Source: an uncultured Acidimicrobiales bacterium (GTDB lineage: Bacteria; Actinomycetota; Acidimicrobiia; Acidimicrobiales; SZUA-35). Taken from it: a stretch of 64,000 nucleotides of DNA. The notes beneath the pieces were generated by a model. The model was not told where the DNA came from, ran no database searches, and saw only the letters and a program-made list of their open reading frames with translations. The stretch covers positions 1 to 64,000 of the forward strand of contig CALAJQ010000020.1 in the NCBI GenBank assembly GCA_937922785.1, in the 5' to 3' direction. The position numbers and the translations under genes are program-made. Positions 7,933-16,790 of this stretch are shown here, one piece after another (the stretch's first letter is position 1; every line of letters begins with the position of its first letter).

Positions 7933-9480
7933 TTAGCCGGTGAATCTGCACACGGCGAACAACGCGTCGTCGTGTAGGGGATTGCGGTCGGCGTGATGAG
8001 TTAGCACCGTCATGATCTCTTGCGGCGCTGACCTTCCTTTAAGAGCATCGATCACAATCGAGTATCCGTCGTCAATGGGCTGGTCGTGGCGTTCGATCAA
8101 ACCATCGGTGAGCAAAACTAAAGACGACGTGCTGAGGTCAACATCTGTGGCAGCGGGTGGTGATTCGACTAGGCCGAAGCCGACCAACGGATGTGGTTCA
8201 ACCTGAAGCACGCTGATTTCGCCCGAGTCAGAACACACGATGGGCGGGGGATGGCCACAGCTAACAACTCGAGCAACTCCATCTTCAGTCTGGACTTCGA
8301 TTCCAAGCACCGATCCTTGTGACTCCGCCGCCTGATCGTTTACCAGCCTGTCCGCAAGGTAGAGGGCCTCGGGCAATGAGTAGCCGGTAAGTAACAGTGT
8401 TCGCAAAGTGTGCCTGATAACAGATGATTGGCCAGCAGCTACTGCCCCGTGGCCTACGACGTCTCCAAGCAGCACGATCTGATTGCCGTTTTCTAGAGTG
8501 AATGCGTCTAGCCAGTCACCGCCAGCCATGGTCTCCCCATGGGCGACAATTAGCTGCCTTTCCAAGATGACCGACTCGGCCAAGTCGACAGCTGGCAGTA
8601 GAGCTGCCTGCAAAGTGTCAGATATCGATCGGTGCAAGGCCAGTGAGGACGTTCTGGCTAGAGAAAGCGATGTGAGGTTCATCAGGGTTATGAAGAACTT
8701 TTGCTGCAGCTCAGAAAACGGTTGAGGTGCCGCAGATGCGACAACCAAAGTTGCATCCATATCAACTGCATCGATCGGCAATACAGCCCAAGACGACTGA
8801 CCCTCGGCAGCCTCTAGGCCAGTGGGAAGGTCACGGTCTGATCGGAAAAAAGTTGGTTCACTAATTCCGGCGGAAACGAGTGCATCAAGGATTGTTACCG
8901 GCTTACCCGGATTTGGTCTTGAACGCCGCTGGCGCAGGCCCGTCGGTCGCCAATCCAACCTAACTTCACACGCTCCAACTGCTGCTGTTGCGGCCGTTTT
9001 CAAGAGTGTCACGACGTCGGCGGGGGAGTGGGCCCGGGCCAATTCAATGCTGTAGCTCAACAGGGTTTCAGCGGCATCGTTAGCGTCTTGAATCTCGTGC
9101 CTCAGTTCGCGGATTCTCAAATGAGCATCAACAGTGGCCACCAAAACTTCAGGTTCGGTTGGTTCTGTTAGGTAGCCGTCGGCCCCGCCCTGCAGACCTA
9201 GAACTTGTTCGGCTCCTGACACCGACACTGCTGATCTCAAGATGATGGGTACGTGGGCTCGATCCTGCATTGACTTCCACAGATTGCAAAGCTCGATGCC
9301 GTTTGCGTCCGGGAGATTTACGTCTAACAGGACGATGTCGGGTTCCTGGTCAAGCCAAGCCTCTTCGGCGGATTGGCCAGTCATGGATGTTGCTGTTCGA
9401 TAACCCTGGGCCCCCAGGGCGATCTCGGTCGTCAGCAAAACATCGGGCGCATCGTCAACAATCAAGACAAGTGGATTCAC
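7933..9480 (-). CDS. Receiver-domain PP2C phosphatase (RsbU/SpoIIE type)
   Basis: 515 residues from a GTG with GGGAG just upstream. Residues 1-120 form a receiver domain (LIVDD; phospho-acceptor Asp53 in LLDVNLPD; the usual KP appears as LTEPTEP, so the conserved Lys is replaced). A central GAF-like region (about 145-285) follows, then a SpoIIE-type PP2C Ser/Thr phosphatase (about 300-515) with metal-binding motifs AGGDWLDAF, GDVVGHG, VSCGHPPPIV and LLTDGLIE. Such proteins dephosphorylate anti-sigma-factor antagonists in partner-switching stress pathways. The missing receiver Lys may alter phosphorylation control. It converges with the VWA gene. Confidence 0.87.
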   Translation of the reverse strand: MNPLVLIVDDAPDVLLTTEIALGAQGYRTATSMTGQSAEEAWLDQEPDIVLLDVNLPDANGIELCNLWKSMQDRAHVPIILRSAVSVSGAEQVLGLQGGADGYLTEPTEPEVLVATVDAHLRIRELRHEIQDANDAAETLLSYSIELARAHSPADVVTLLKTAATAAVGACEVRLDWRPTGLRQRRSRPNPGKPVTILDALVSAGISEPTFFRSDRDLPTGLEAAEGQSSWAVLPIDAVDMDATLVVASAAPQPFSELQQKFFITLMNLTSLSLARTSSLALHRSISDTLQAALLPAVDLAESVILERQLIVAHGETMAGGDWLDAFTLENGNQIVLLGDVVGHGAVAAGQSSVIRHTLRTLLLTGYSLPEALYLADRLVNDQAAESQGSVLGIEVQTEDGVARVVSCGHPPPIVCSDSGEISVLQVEPHPLVGFGLVESPPAATDVDLSTSSLVLLTDGLIERHDQPIDDGYSIVIDALKGRSAPQEIMTVLTHHADRNPLHDDALFAVCRFTG

Positions 9481-9559
9481 GACTCCCTTCCCAACATCCA
9501 GCTAGCTTAATCGACACGAAGCCGATCACGACAAGACGGCGCTGAGGTAGAGTCAGTTC

Positions 9560-10489
9560 ATGGCTACAGCTGCCATAACTTCGACGAATCTGACCTATGA
9601 ATATGCCCCGGGTGTAGGGGCCGTCGGCCTGGATTTGGAGGTGCCATCGGGCCAGGTATATGGCTTCCTCGGACCGAACGGCGCAGGCAAGTCGACAGCC
9701 ATTCGAATGCTCACATCGCTGATTCGCCCGCAATCGGGAAGTGTCTCAGTTCTCGGACTGGACCCGTGGAGAGATGCTCCAAGACTCCACGAACGAGTGG
9801 GTGTGTTGTTGTCAGACCAACCAGCGCCTCGTCATCACACCGGATACTCGCTGATTGAGCTCTTAGCCAAGCTGCGCAAGCGTCCCGAAGTTGTTCATCA
9901 GGCCGGTCGGCTTGCAGAACGGCTAGAGCTTGACTTAGCGAAGAGGGGACACGAACTCTCCCTCGGGAATCGTCAAAAGCTGGGTCTGGTGACGGCGCTG
10001 TCACACGAACCTGAGTTAGTAATCCTCGACGAACCAACCAACGGGTTGGATCCGCTGCTGCAACGTGAGATCGGCCTTGTGCTTAGAGAAATCGCCGACC
10101 AGGGTCGGACCGTCCTGTTGTCATCCCATTCCCTCAACGACGTTGAGGCCGTAGCTGATCATGTTGGCTTTATACGCAACGCCGTTCTGGTTGAACAACT
10201 GCCGCTGGCAACCTTGGCTGACCGGGCCGTGCGCAGAGTTCGATTCCGTTTCGCACAAGCAGGCATAAATGCAGAGTCGTTTGCGAGCATTGCCAATGTC
10301 GAACAAGTGACGGTGGCAAGCGACGGCGAAGTTAGCGTGCAATACAGTGGCGCAGTTGGGGAACTTCTCAGCCGGGCAGGCGAGCTAGGAGCGGTAACAA
10401 TTGAGGCTCACCCGGTAGAACTTGAAGAGACCTTCCTCGCTTTGTATCGCGGTGATGACCACCGGCCCGGAACTGGCGGCAGCCGATGA
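9560..10489 (+). CDS. ABC-2 exporter, ATP-binding subunit
   Basis: 309 residues with Walker A GPNGAGKST, Q loop, signature region LSLGNRQKLGL (a variant of LSGGQ), Walker B LVILDEPTNGLDP and the H-loop SSHSLNDVE. The C-terminal 80 residues resemble the accessory domain of drug or antibiotic exporter ATPases. The stop overlaps the permease ATG (ATGA), so the two form one transport unit. The substrate cannot be deduced. Confidence 0.9.
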   Translation: MATAAITSTNLTYEYAPGVGAVGLDLEVPSGQVYGFLGPNGAGKSTAIRMLTSLIRPQSGSVSVLGLDPWRDAPRLHERVGVLLSDQPAPRHHTGYSLIELLAKLRKRPEVVHQAGRLAERLELDLAKRGHELSLGNRQKLGLVTALSHEPELVILDEPTNGLDPLLQREIGLVLREIADQGRTVLLSSHSLNDVEAVADHVGFIRNAVLVEQLPLATLADRAVRRVRFRFAQAGINAESFASIANVEQVTVASDGEVSVQYSGAVGELLSRAGELGAVTIEAHPVELEETFLALYRGDDHRPGTGGSR

Positions 10490-11268
10490 TCCCTTTGTTT
10501 CTGGATCTTGGTAAGTCTCGCCGAACGCTTCTGTTCGGGATCTGTTTTGCGCTTCTGTTCACCTCGATTGGTTATCTGGCGATCTATCCGAGCTTCGAAG
10601 ACCAGCTGCAAGGAATTGCCGAAGACATGCCTGATGCTTACAAGGCATTTATTGGCGACGCCGATCTCACGAGTCCGGAAGGTTATGTCCGCAGCCAGGT
10701 CTACAGCCTGGTCGCCCCGCTTCTTATAGCCGGTCTGACTATCACCGCCGGGGCCAGCCTGGCCCGGGCGGAGCGTGATCAGACACTGGTGGTGTTGGCG
10801 ACTAGTCCTCTTAGCCGGTCCCAACTCGCAGGAGCGTGGTGGCTCTATGTGGGCGCATTGGGTTTGGTCGGGGGCTTGATGACAGTGATCGGGGTGTTTA
10901 TTGGCGGTCCGCTGGCGGGGGCCGAGATCTCCTTTGGGGCAGTCATCTTGGCAACCTTGCCAATGCTGATGTTTGGCGTTCTAGTAGGCACAGTGACGCT
11001 GTTTGCTTCTGCTCAGACTGGTGCGCCCGGGACAGCTAGCGCGATCGGCTGGGTCGCCGTCTTGGTGTCGTTCTTAGCTAACTCTCTGGCCGAACTCATT
11101 GAAAGTCTTAGCTGGCTCTCCAACGTCAATCCTTGGTCCTGGCATGGTGCTGGGGAGGCGGTCACTGGCGACTTCGATTTATCCGGGTTTCTTCTGCTGG
11201 TGTTAGCTACAGCAGTTGTGGGAGTCCTTGCCATAGCTCGGTTTGCCCGGCGTGATCTTCACCTCTAA
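10486..11268 (+). CDS. ABC-2 type exporter permease
   Basis: 260 residues with about six membrane segments (about 15-35, 75-95, 120-145, 150-175, 180-200 and 235-255) and a short extracellular loop after TM1 (YPSFEDQLQGIAEDMPDAY). This is the usual ABC-2 permease layout. It is translationally coupled to the ATPase gene and almost certainly forms the transmembrane half of the same exporter. Confidence 0.85.
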   Translation: MIPLFLDLGKSRRTLLFGICFALLFTSIGYLAIYPSFEDQLQGIAEDMPDAYKAFIGDADLTSPEGYVRSQVYSLVAPLLIAGLTITAGASLARAERDQTLVVLATSPLSRSQLAGAWWLYVGALGLVGGLMTVIGVFIGGPLAGAEISFGAVILATLPMLMFGVLVGTVTLFASAQTGAPGTASAIGWVAVLVSFLANSLAELIESLSWLSNVNPWSWHGAGEAVTGDFDLSGFLLLVLATAVVGVLAIARFARRDLHL

Positions 11269-11324
11269 GAACCACCGCGGCGCTCACGGTTTTCGCAATG
11301 TGAGTGTCGACAGTGGGATGCAGC

Positions 11325-11930
11325 TCAGCTCGAGTTCGGGTTACGGACCATTGGCCGCATCGTTGGGCCATCGGGCAGGCGAACTTCGGTGATCGTTGTG
11401 AAACCAGCCCGTTCATACAGCGAGATATTGCGCGGATTGCTTGACTCTAGATAGGCAACTATCTGCTCATCATCACAGGTCCGAAGCACCCTCTGCAGCA
11501 GTTTCGCTCCTAACCCAAGGCCTCGATGGGCTGGATCAACCCCAACAGTCGCCAAGTAGAAGTGGGGTTCTTCGGGGTGAAAGTCGGTGGCTTCTCTGAT
11601 AGCCCCCAGCACGTGCTCGGCCCGAGCTTGTCCTACGGCGCCAGCAATCATTGTGAAAACCTCAATGCCCATTTCTTCAGTGAACATCGACGAGTCGGGC
11701 GGAACCCAAAACGCTGCTCCCGCACATTCTTGCCCGCCTGATGGTTCATACGCATGGCCGATTGTGACCGATCGATTGCCAGTCAAGGTCATGAATTGGG
11801 TAAGCAGATGATTCGGATCTTCCGATCCCTGAAAGAGCCACTGCATAACTGGATCTTCGGCAAATGCTCGAGCCATGGCGCCCGCCGCAAGATCGACTCG
11901 GCTTCTCAAGACGTGCTTTGTGTCACCCAT
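11325..11930 (-). CDS. GNAT-family N-acetyltransferase
   Basis: 201 residues with the acetyl-CoA binding motif A (LATVGVDPAHRGLGLGAKLLQRVL, around residues 125-150) and motif B (YLESSNPRNISLYERAGF). The N-terminal half (ARAFAEDPVMQWLF) matches the branch often annotated as small-molecule acetyltransferases. The substrate is unknown. It converges with the exporter permease gene. Confidence 0.85.
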   Translation of the reverse strand: MGDTKHVLRSRVDLAAGAMARAFAEDPVMQWLFQGSEDPNHLLTQFMTLTGNRSVTIGHAYEPSGGQECAGAAFWVPPDSSMFTEEMGIEVFTMIAGAVGQARAEHVLGAIREATDFHPEEPHFYLATVGVDPAHRGLGLGAKLLQRVLRTCDDEQIVAYLESSNPRNISLYERAGFTTITEVRLPDGPTMRPMVRNPNSS

Positions 11931-11999
11931 CGCCAGCGATCCTAGGTCCGAGCTGCTGCAAATCTCTAAACGCGTTGCTCGTCCAGTACGGTTTATGCG

Positions 12000-12317
12000 G
12001 TGGAATCGGGTGTGGAGCTTGTCAATGTGGCCCGGTGGTTTGCACTTGCAGCGGCTGTGTGCAGCTTTATCTTTATTGTCTTGTTCATTGGCGGCTCGCT
12101 AACTGGAACTGACGAGTTCGGTTTTGGCGGCGGGCTGGGCGTAGCGATGCTCTCGCTTGCTTTGTTTCTGACTCCTGTGTGCACCGTGTTCTCGGTTGTT
12201 GCCGGCATGATCCAAATCGGCATGCGCAAGGCCGCTATTGAAGACGTTGGCAAATGGTGGGCTTTAGCGGTTACATCCTTAGCTGCTGCAGCACTCGCCA
12301 TTGGACTCATAACCTGA
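12000..12317 (+). CDS. Small membrane protein of unknown function
   Basis: 105 residues from a GTG start with three predicted membrane helices (about 12-32, 45-68 and 85-105) and a Gly-rich loop (DEFGFGGGLG). I recognise no family. A second in-frame GTG lies four codons on. It is divergent from the GNAT gene, 69 bp away, and convergent with the VOC gene. Hydrophobicity and a consistent frame support it being real. Confidence 0.55.
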   Translation: MESGVELVNVARWFALAAAVCSFIFIVLFIGGSLTGTDEFGFGGGLGVAMLSLALFLTPVCTVFSVVAGMIQIGMRKAAIEDVGKWWALAVTSLAAAALAIGLIT

Positions 12318-12384
12318 AGGGGTGCGCGAAGCAGTGGCCGAGATCGGGACCGGCCACGCTTGCGTCAAATTGTGATGTTGCGTG

Positions 12385-13179
12385 TTATTGAACCGCGTTA
12401 GGGTCTTCCGGTTGCATAGCCATGAACACCGCACCTTGGGGGTCTTGAATCGGAACCATCTTGCCGACGGTTGGGACTTCGAACACCTCACCTAAGACTG
12501 TTCCCCCAAGCTCTGCAGCCTTGGCAGCTGTGGCGTCAGCGTCATCGACGGCGAAATAGACCGACCAATGGTTCGGCATTCCCTCCATCGGCGGTGGCAT
12601 TACGCCAGCAATGGGTATATCGCCCAGCGTCAACATCGAATAGACGGTGCCGTTTCCCATGTCTTGATCTGTGACGCCGAGGCCAAAGACACTTTGGTAG
12701 AACGGCTTTGCTGCCTCGGGGTTGTCGGTGATCAGCTCATTCCAGATGAGCGCACCGGTTTCGTTGACTAGTTCGGAACCAATGTGTTGGTTTGCCTGCC
12801 ACATGCACACAACGGCCCCGCTCGGGTCTAGGACAACCGCCATAGTGCCTGAGTCCATTACTTGCATCGAAGGCATCGTCACTGATCCGCCTGCGGCCTC
12901 AACCTTGCCAACGGCCTCGTCGACATCATCAACTGTGATGTAGGTGTTCCATAGAGGCGGGATTCCCATCGCTGCTTGTTCAGGGCCTTGTTGCATCAAT
13001 CCGGCGGTGCTCTTCCCGTTGCGGCTCGCCATGATGTACTCACCGCCCTGATCAGTTGGGTTCGCTTCGAAGTCCCAACCCATCAAGGGTCCGTAGAAGC
13101 TTTGCGCTCCGTCAGGGTCCGAAGTGCTTAGGTCAATCCATGATGGTGTTCCGTGGTCATAGCTTTCTCTTACAGGCAT
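12385..13179 (-). CDS. Two-domain VOC (glyoxalase/bleomycin-resistance fold) protein
   Basis: 264 residues made of two tandem VOC domains (about 8-130 and 138-258). Each begins with a WIDLSTSDPDGAQSFYGPLMGW-like strand-helix and ends in a DPQGAVFMAMQ-type strand. It resembles actinobacterial proteins such as mycobacterial CFP30B/TB27.3, whose function is not firmly established. There is no signal peptide. The ATG has a strong GAGGGAG site seven bases upstream. Confidence 0.85.
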   Translation of the reverse strand: MPVRESYDHGTPSWIDLSTSDPDGAQSFYGPLMGWDFEANPTDQGGEYIMASRNGKSTAGLMQQGPEQAAMGIPPLWNTYITVDDVDEAVGKVEAAGGSVTMPSMQVMDSGTMAVVLDPSGAVVCMWQANQHIGSELVNETGALIWNELITDNPEAAKPFYQSVFGLGVTDQDMGNGTVYSMLTLGDIPIAGVMPPPMEGMPNHWSVYFAVDDADATAAKAAELGGTVLGEVFEVPTVGKMVPIQDPQGAVFMAMQPEDPNAVQ

Positions 13180-13284
13180 TTCAATGCTCCCTCTGTTGTT
13201 GTTGTCTGAAGTTCAGCTGGCCTTGCAAATCGACCCTAATCAACCTGCTAGCAGGGCAAAAGTGGAACGGAGTTCTCAGGCCGG

Positions 13285-14196
13285 TCACGAAGCAAGGCCA
13301 GATTCGGCTATTGCGCTAGTGACACAGGCAACCAGTCGTTCGGCGTCGTCGATTGAAAGTGACATCATCTCGAGCTCGTCATCGTCATATGTGAAGCCAA
13401 CCACGATCTGGCAGCCACGTTCTGAGTCACCAACAAAGGCGTTCGCCACACCAACTCGAACAGCTCTGGCTTCCAGCCCACCATCGGGCGTTACGACCAG
13501 TGGCTTTGAGGCCTCGCGTGACTCAAGTTGGAATTGGAACTCTGTCTCAATTTCGGCACCGATATCGATAAGTGACCTGCGAACCTTCGCAAAAAGTAAT
13601 CCTGGATCGCCAAGGAATACGGTGCCAGGAGGGGCATTGGTTACCGCTGACATGTCGTTCGTCCACATGCCGAGGTCTCGAGCGATTGCCTGACCCAAAT
13701 CGGTGCAAGAGGTAACTTTGAAACGTTCCCAGAGAGCCTTTGCTGTACGGCCGTAGTGCCGGCTGAACTGCTGGTTGCCCGCCAACATTACCCATGCCAA
13801 CGCAGCGGCGAGTCTTTGGGGCGTTGTGCGTCTGACCAGCGGTTGTAGAGGATTCTTGGCTGCCTGAACCAACAAGCGAAACATGATGGTTTGGGCCTCT
13901 GGACCAAAGAACTCAATTCCTGCAATTTCTATCTCGTCGAGGATGTCCATAACCAGAATTTTCTGACCGTCAGGAATTTCGTTCCAGAAAAAGCAGGTGA
14001 CAGGAAGGGGTGAGGTGTCAAGCGACTCCAGCTGGTCAATTCCTCCAACACAAAGTGTTAGGTCACGGGCGGCATCGGCCAAGAAACCGTCTTCGTCAAG
14101 CAGCTGGCGCAGCGGTGTGCGCGATTCAAGTGGTGGCAACAAATACAGGTTGGTGTTGCGAGGGGTGTTCGGGTTGCGCCGTCTTTTTCTAGCCAT
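13285..14196 (-). CDS. Conserved-looking protein of unknown function
   Basis: 303 residues starting MARKRRRNPNTP at 14196. The frame is open further upstream, but that part overlaps the neighbouring nitroreductase-fold gene and reads as non-coding. The protein is soluble, with a basic N-terminus, a helical middle containing PQRLAAALAWVMLAGNQQF and LGMWTNDMSAVTNAP, and an acidic tail (YDDDELEMMSLSIDDAERL). The central segment resembles DUF6398-like or uncharacterised actinobacterial proteins only weakly, so I assign no function. Confidence 0.65.
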   Translation of the reverse strand: MARKRRRNPNTPRNTNLYLLPPLESRTPLRQLLDEDGFLADAARDLTLCVGGIDQLESLDTSPLPVTCFFWNEIPDGQKILVMDILDEIEIAGIEFFGPEAQTIMFRLLVQAAKNPLQPLVRRTTPQRLAAALAWVMLAGNQQFSRHYGRTAKALWERFKVTSCTDLGQAIARDLGMWTNDMSAVTNAPPGTVFLGDPGLLFAKVRRSLIDIGAEIETEFQFQLESREASKPLVVTPDGGLEARAVRVGVANAFVGDSERGCQIVVGFTYDDDELEMMSLSIDDAERLVACVTSAIAESGLAS

Positions 14197-14294
14197 GAGA
14201 CCATTGTGACCAAGCCCTACGACAGTATCGATTGACCACCCGGTGAAGCCCAAGCAAGCCAAGCCTGCCCGGCGATCCTGGCGGCCAGAGTTTG

Positions 14295-14681
14295 TTAGCT
14301 GAAGTTGATCTCTAGTACGGGTGCGTCGGCGATAAGGCGTTCTAGGGGTTCCTGGTCTCTGTACCACTTGGCCGTGGCGGCCTCGAACACGCTGCGGCGC
14401 TCGTCGTGCTCGGACACAACTGTTGCAGTCGCCACCAGATCTGCGGTTGTTGACTCTTTCAGGTGGAACACAAAGTCTGGATTCGCCATCAGGTTTGCGT
14501 ACCAGTCTCGGCGGCCAGTTGACCCGGTTATGTAGATAGCGCCGCCGACGTTGAGAAACCAAATCTCGATCCGTCGTTGTTTCCCAGACCTGCGGCCAGT
14601 CGTGGTGATATCGATGGTCATGTCCCGGGCCAAAGCGGTCTGAATCTCAGGACTTAGATGGCTGAAAGAGGTCATAGGCAT
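14295..14681 (-). CDS. F420-type nitroreductase-fold oxidoreductase (Ddn-like)
   Basis: 128 residues of the split beta-barrel deazaflavin-dependent family. The core reads TTTGRRSGKQRRIEIWF, then YITGSTGRRDWYANLMANP, which fits the phosphate/F420-binding segment of Ddn-like proteins (TxGRxSGxxR ... LxxNP). Family members reduce quinones or nitro compounds with F420H2. The start may be the ATG at 14681 or 14675; a GTG lies one codon upstream. Confidence 0.85.
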   Translation of the reverse strand: MPMTSFSHLSPEIQTALARDMTIDITTTGRRSGKQRRIEIWFLNVGGAIYITGSTGRRDWYANLMANPDFVFHLKESTTADLVATATVVSEHDERRSVFEAATAKWYRDQEPLERLIADAPVLEINFS

Positions 14682-14770
14682 CACCCTAGATTCTCAAGCA
14701 TTGTTGAGGTCAAGCCCTCGTGAACCTGGCCGAAACTCTCGTTGAGTGGGCGCCTCTCACAGACCGACTT

Positions 14771-14801
14771 CAGGTTTGTTAATCATTTGCAAACAAACCT
14801 G
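14771..14801. promoter_or_regulatory. Perfect 10-bp inverted repeat upstream of the CHRD gene
   Basis: CAGGTTTGTT (14771-14780) and AACAAACCTG (14792-14801) are perfect inverted copies separated by 11 bp, about 70 bp before the GTG at 14873. The position suits an operator overlapping or just upstream of the promoter. The right arm runs into AAACCTGATTCAAC, which resembles the tandem AACCTGAACC sites at 47652-47671. Confidence 0.4.
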
Positions 14802-14872
14802 ATTCAACATGCATCTGGGCCATACGGCCTACCGTAGAACTCCAACAAGTAGACAAACTCTAGGAGACCTTT

Positions 14873-16075
14873 GTGTCGAAATCAGCACGTAAAGTCCTAA
14901 CGGCATTTGCCATCGGAGCTGCTTCGGTTGCCGGCCTAACCGCCCCCGTAGCCGCAGACGACTCTGTAACCACCTACGGATTCGAGGTGACGGCCGGTTC
15001 GTCTGAATCAGTCGGCGTCGTGTTGGCAACCGTTGATGGAGACAACGTCGACATCACTGTCAACGTCGACGGAATTGATGTTGAGTCAGTAGAAATGCAC
15101 TTCCACGCAGGAACTACTTGCGACGCTGGCGGCGGCATCGTTGTTGCAGTTCCAACCGGTGCAACACCACAGGCCACAGTTGACGGCAGCCTTAGACTTG
15201 AAACAACAGAACCGCTAGGTGATGCCGAGATGGACAACGTGTATTTCAACATTCACGAGTCGGGCAACCTGGGCAACGTCGTAGCCTGCGCAACCTTGGC
15301 CGACACTGCGGTTACCGAATACAAGAAGGCAGCCGGAGAAGCAGAGTCACTGTTGGTCACCAACACCATTGCTGGCGACACCGTTCAGACTCGGGTTGAA
15401 GCCAGCGGACTAGCCGTGCCAAGTGTGGTTATGCACTTCCACACCGGAACAACTTGTGATGCAATGGGTGGAATCGTTTTGGGCGTCGATGGCGATCAAG
15501 TAGCGGTCGCTGACGGCACACTTGATCGGATCTTTGTTGCCCCATCGCCAGCAGGTCTGGCAGATCCAGCAGCGGTCTACTTCAACGTGCACGACGGAGC
15601 CGACCTAAGCAACGTTCTGGCTTGTGGGCTCTACTCAAACCTCTTGGCTGACGCAAAGACCATCGACGAGATCGTCAATGCGTCTGACTATGACGTTCAG
15701 ACTGATCCGGAAATCCTGCGTCTCTATCAGGCGTTCTTCAACCGTGAGCCTGATGTCGGTGGAGCGATCTACTGGATTGGAATCCGCGACACCAACACCT
15801 CGCTTGAGATCGCCGGATTCTTCCCAAGCGCATCGGCGGAGTTCCAGAACACCTACGAAGATGCCGCTGACAACGAGGAGTTTCTAACTCGGGTCTACAA
15901 CAACATCTTGGATCGTGTCCCAGACGAGGACGGCTTTGCCTACTGGCTTGACATCCTCAACGGAACCAACTTGACAGGTGAGAACCCGGATCTGGTTCAG
16001 GGCGACAGGGGCGAGGTTGTCTACTACGTAGCAATCAACGCTGAGTTCGTAAACAACTTCCCGTACCTCCCATAG
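14873..16075 (+). CDS. Secreted double-CHRD protein with C-terminal DUF4214 domain
   Basis: 400 residues starting at GTG with TAGGAG upstream. There is a signal peptide (1-28, ending APVAADD), then two CHRD-like repeats (about 33-145 and 155-260), each with an EMHFHAGTTCDAGGGIV / VMHFHTGTTCDAMGGIV core and a VYFNIHESGNLGNVVACA / VYFNVHDGADLSNVLACG closing segment. The C-terminal 130 residues form a DUF4214 domain (LRLYQAFFNREPDVGG, NILDRVPDEDGFAYW). CHRD domains occur in extracellular matrix-like proteins. The shared DUF4214 suggests surface localisation. It ends in a strong terminator. Confidence 0.85.
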   Translation: MSKSARKVLTAFAIGAASVAGLTAPVAADDSVTTYGFEVTAGSSESVGVVLATVDGDNVDITVNVDGIDVESVEMHFHAGTTCDAGGGIVVAVPTGATPQATVDGSLRLETTEPLGDAEMDNVYFNIHESGNLGNVVACATLADTAVTEYKKAAGEAESLLVTNTIAGDTVQTRVEASGLAVPSVVMHFHTGTTCDAMGGIVLGVDGDQVAVADGTLDRIFVAPSPAGLADPAAVYFNVHDGADLSNVLACGLYSNLLADAKTIDEIVNASDYDVQTDPEILRLYQAFFNREPDVGGAIYWIGIRDTNTSLEIAGFFPSASAEFQNTYEDAADNEEFLTRVYNNILDRVPDEDGFAYWLDILNGTNLTGENPDLVQGDRGEVVYYVAINAEFVNNFPYLP

Positions 16076-16112
16076 GGCAGGACGCACAGTCGGTTACCAA
16101 CAGGAATGAATA

Positions 16113-16146
16113 GGGTCGGGTTCCGAAATGGGAGCCCGGCCCTTTT
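16113..16146 (+). terminator. Rho-independent terminator after the CHRD-DUF4214 gene
   Basis: GGGTCGGGTTCC (16113-16124) pairs, with G-U pairs, with GGAGCCCGGCCC (16131-16142) across a short loop and is followed by TTTT. It is 38 nt after the stop codon at 16075. Confidence 0.75.
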
Positions 16147-16247
16147 CGCGTCCAGACGCGATCGTATTGCTAGCTGTGGCCGGTGGGATCGGTCTGCGGG
16201 TTGTAGTGAGCCTTTACCGCTGCACCGTGTGCTCCCACCTCCCCAAA

Positions 16248-16317
16248 AGTCAGCTGTAGGTGACAATTAGTGTCACCTGGAGCTGACAGAACAGCAAAAT
16301 GTCACCTGGGGCTGACA
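16248..16317. repeat. Three copies of an 18-bp palindrome (TGTCA-N8-TGACA type)
   Basis: Copies are at 16248-16265 (AGTCAGCTGTAGGTGACA), 16271-16288 (TGTCACCTGGAGCTGACA) and 16300-16317 (TGTCACCTGGGGCTGACA). Each is an imperfect palindrome, and copies one and two are also inverted relative to one another. Such arrays are seen at ends of some insertion sequences (IS21-type multiple end repeats) or as operator clusters. No transposase gene lies beside them, and the truncated cupin gene ends next to them, which favours a remnant element end. Confidence 0.55.
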
Positions 16318-16548
16318 TTTGCAGCCTGACATCTGGGCCCAGCTTTCAGTTAGGTCGGACGAACCGACGTTGTGCCGTTCCCATTCCGATTGCCCGGCGT
16401 AGTGAACGATGAACATTCCACCGTCGCGATACTTGCCAAGGTTGCCAACCCAGCTCGCCTCAGACTCGGTCGTTGTGGGTGTCCGGTCAGGCAGGAAGTC
16501 GAGGCTTGCGAGTTCGGTTTTGATGTCGATCGGAGAGGGCAAGGTCAT
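16273..16548 (-). pseudogene. Truncated cupin-like gene
   Basis: From the ATG at 16548 the minus strand encodes TLPSPIDIKTELASLDFLP ... GKYRDGGMFIVHYAG then SEWERH, which reads like the N-terminus of a small cupin-domain protein. At about 16371, where a cupin would continue with the GDE...GE metal-binding strand, the sequence becomes unrelated (NVGSSDLTES...) and stops within the palindrome array. The beta-barrel cannot be complete, so this is probably a remnant cut by an insertion or deletion. Assignment to cupins rests on a short stretch only. Confidence 0.4.
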
Positions 16549-16790
16549 GACCCCAGTCAATCAGCACGTGGCCGCCGGTCGCTCGGATCAGCGCTGCAAC
16601 CCGGCCAACCAGATCTTGGTCGCAGCTCGCCAATTCGACTTCAGCCAGTTGCGCGCTGAGTTCCTCGTTTGATTCGTCACCCGTTCGAAAGGCTTGGCCT
16701 GGGGTCCGCTGGCATAGACCCAAGGCTAGACCTACCCCCAGGTCTGAGTCTGTTTTCGACGGTTCGAGCGGGCGCAAGTAGTCTCCGGCG

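Noticed and set aside
13285-14562. Longer 425-residue reading of the unknown gene ending at 13285
   Set aside because: The extra N-terminal part overlaps the nitroreductase-fold gene in another frame and has Arg-rich non-coding character; the ATG at 14196 is preferred.
16487-16777. Minus-strand frame with SAQLAEVELASCDQDLVGRVAALIRATGG upstream of the cupin fragment
   Set aside because: Could be a gene remnant, but it overlaps the cupin start in another frame and has a TTG start with no ribosome site; kept out of the gene list.
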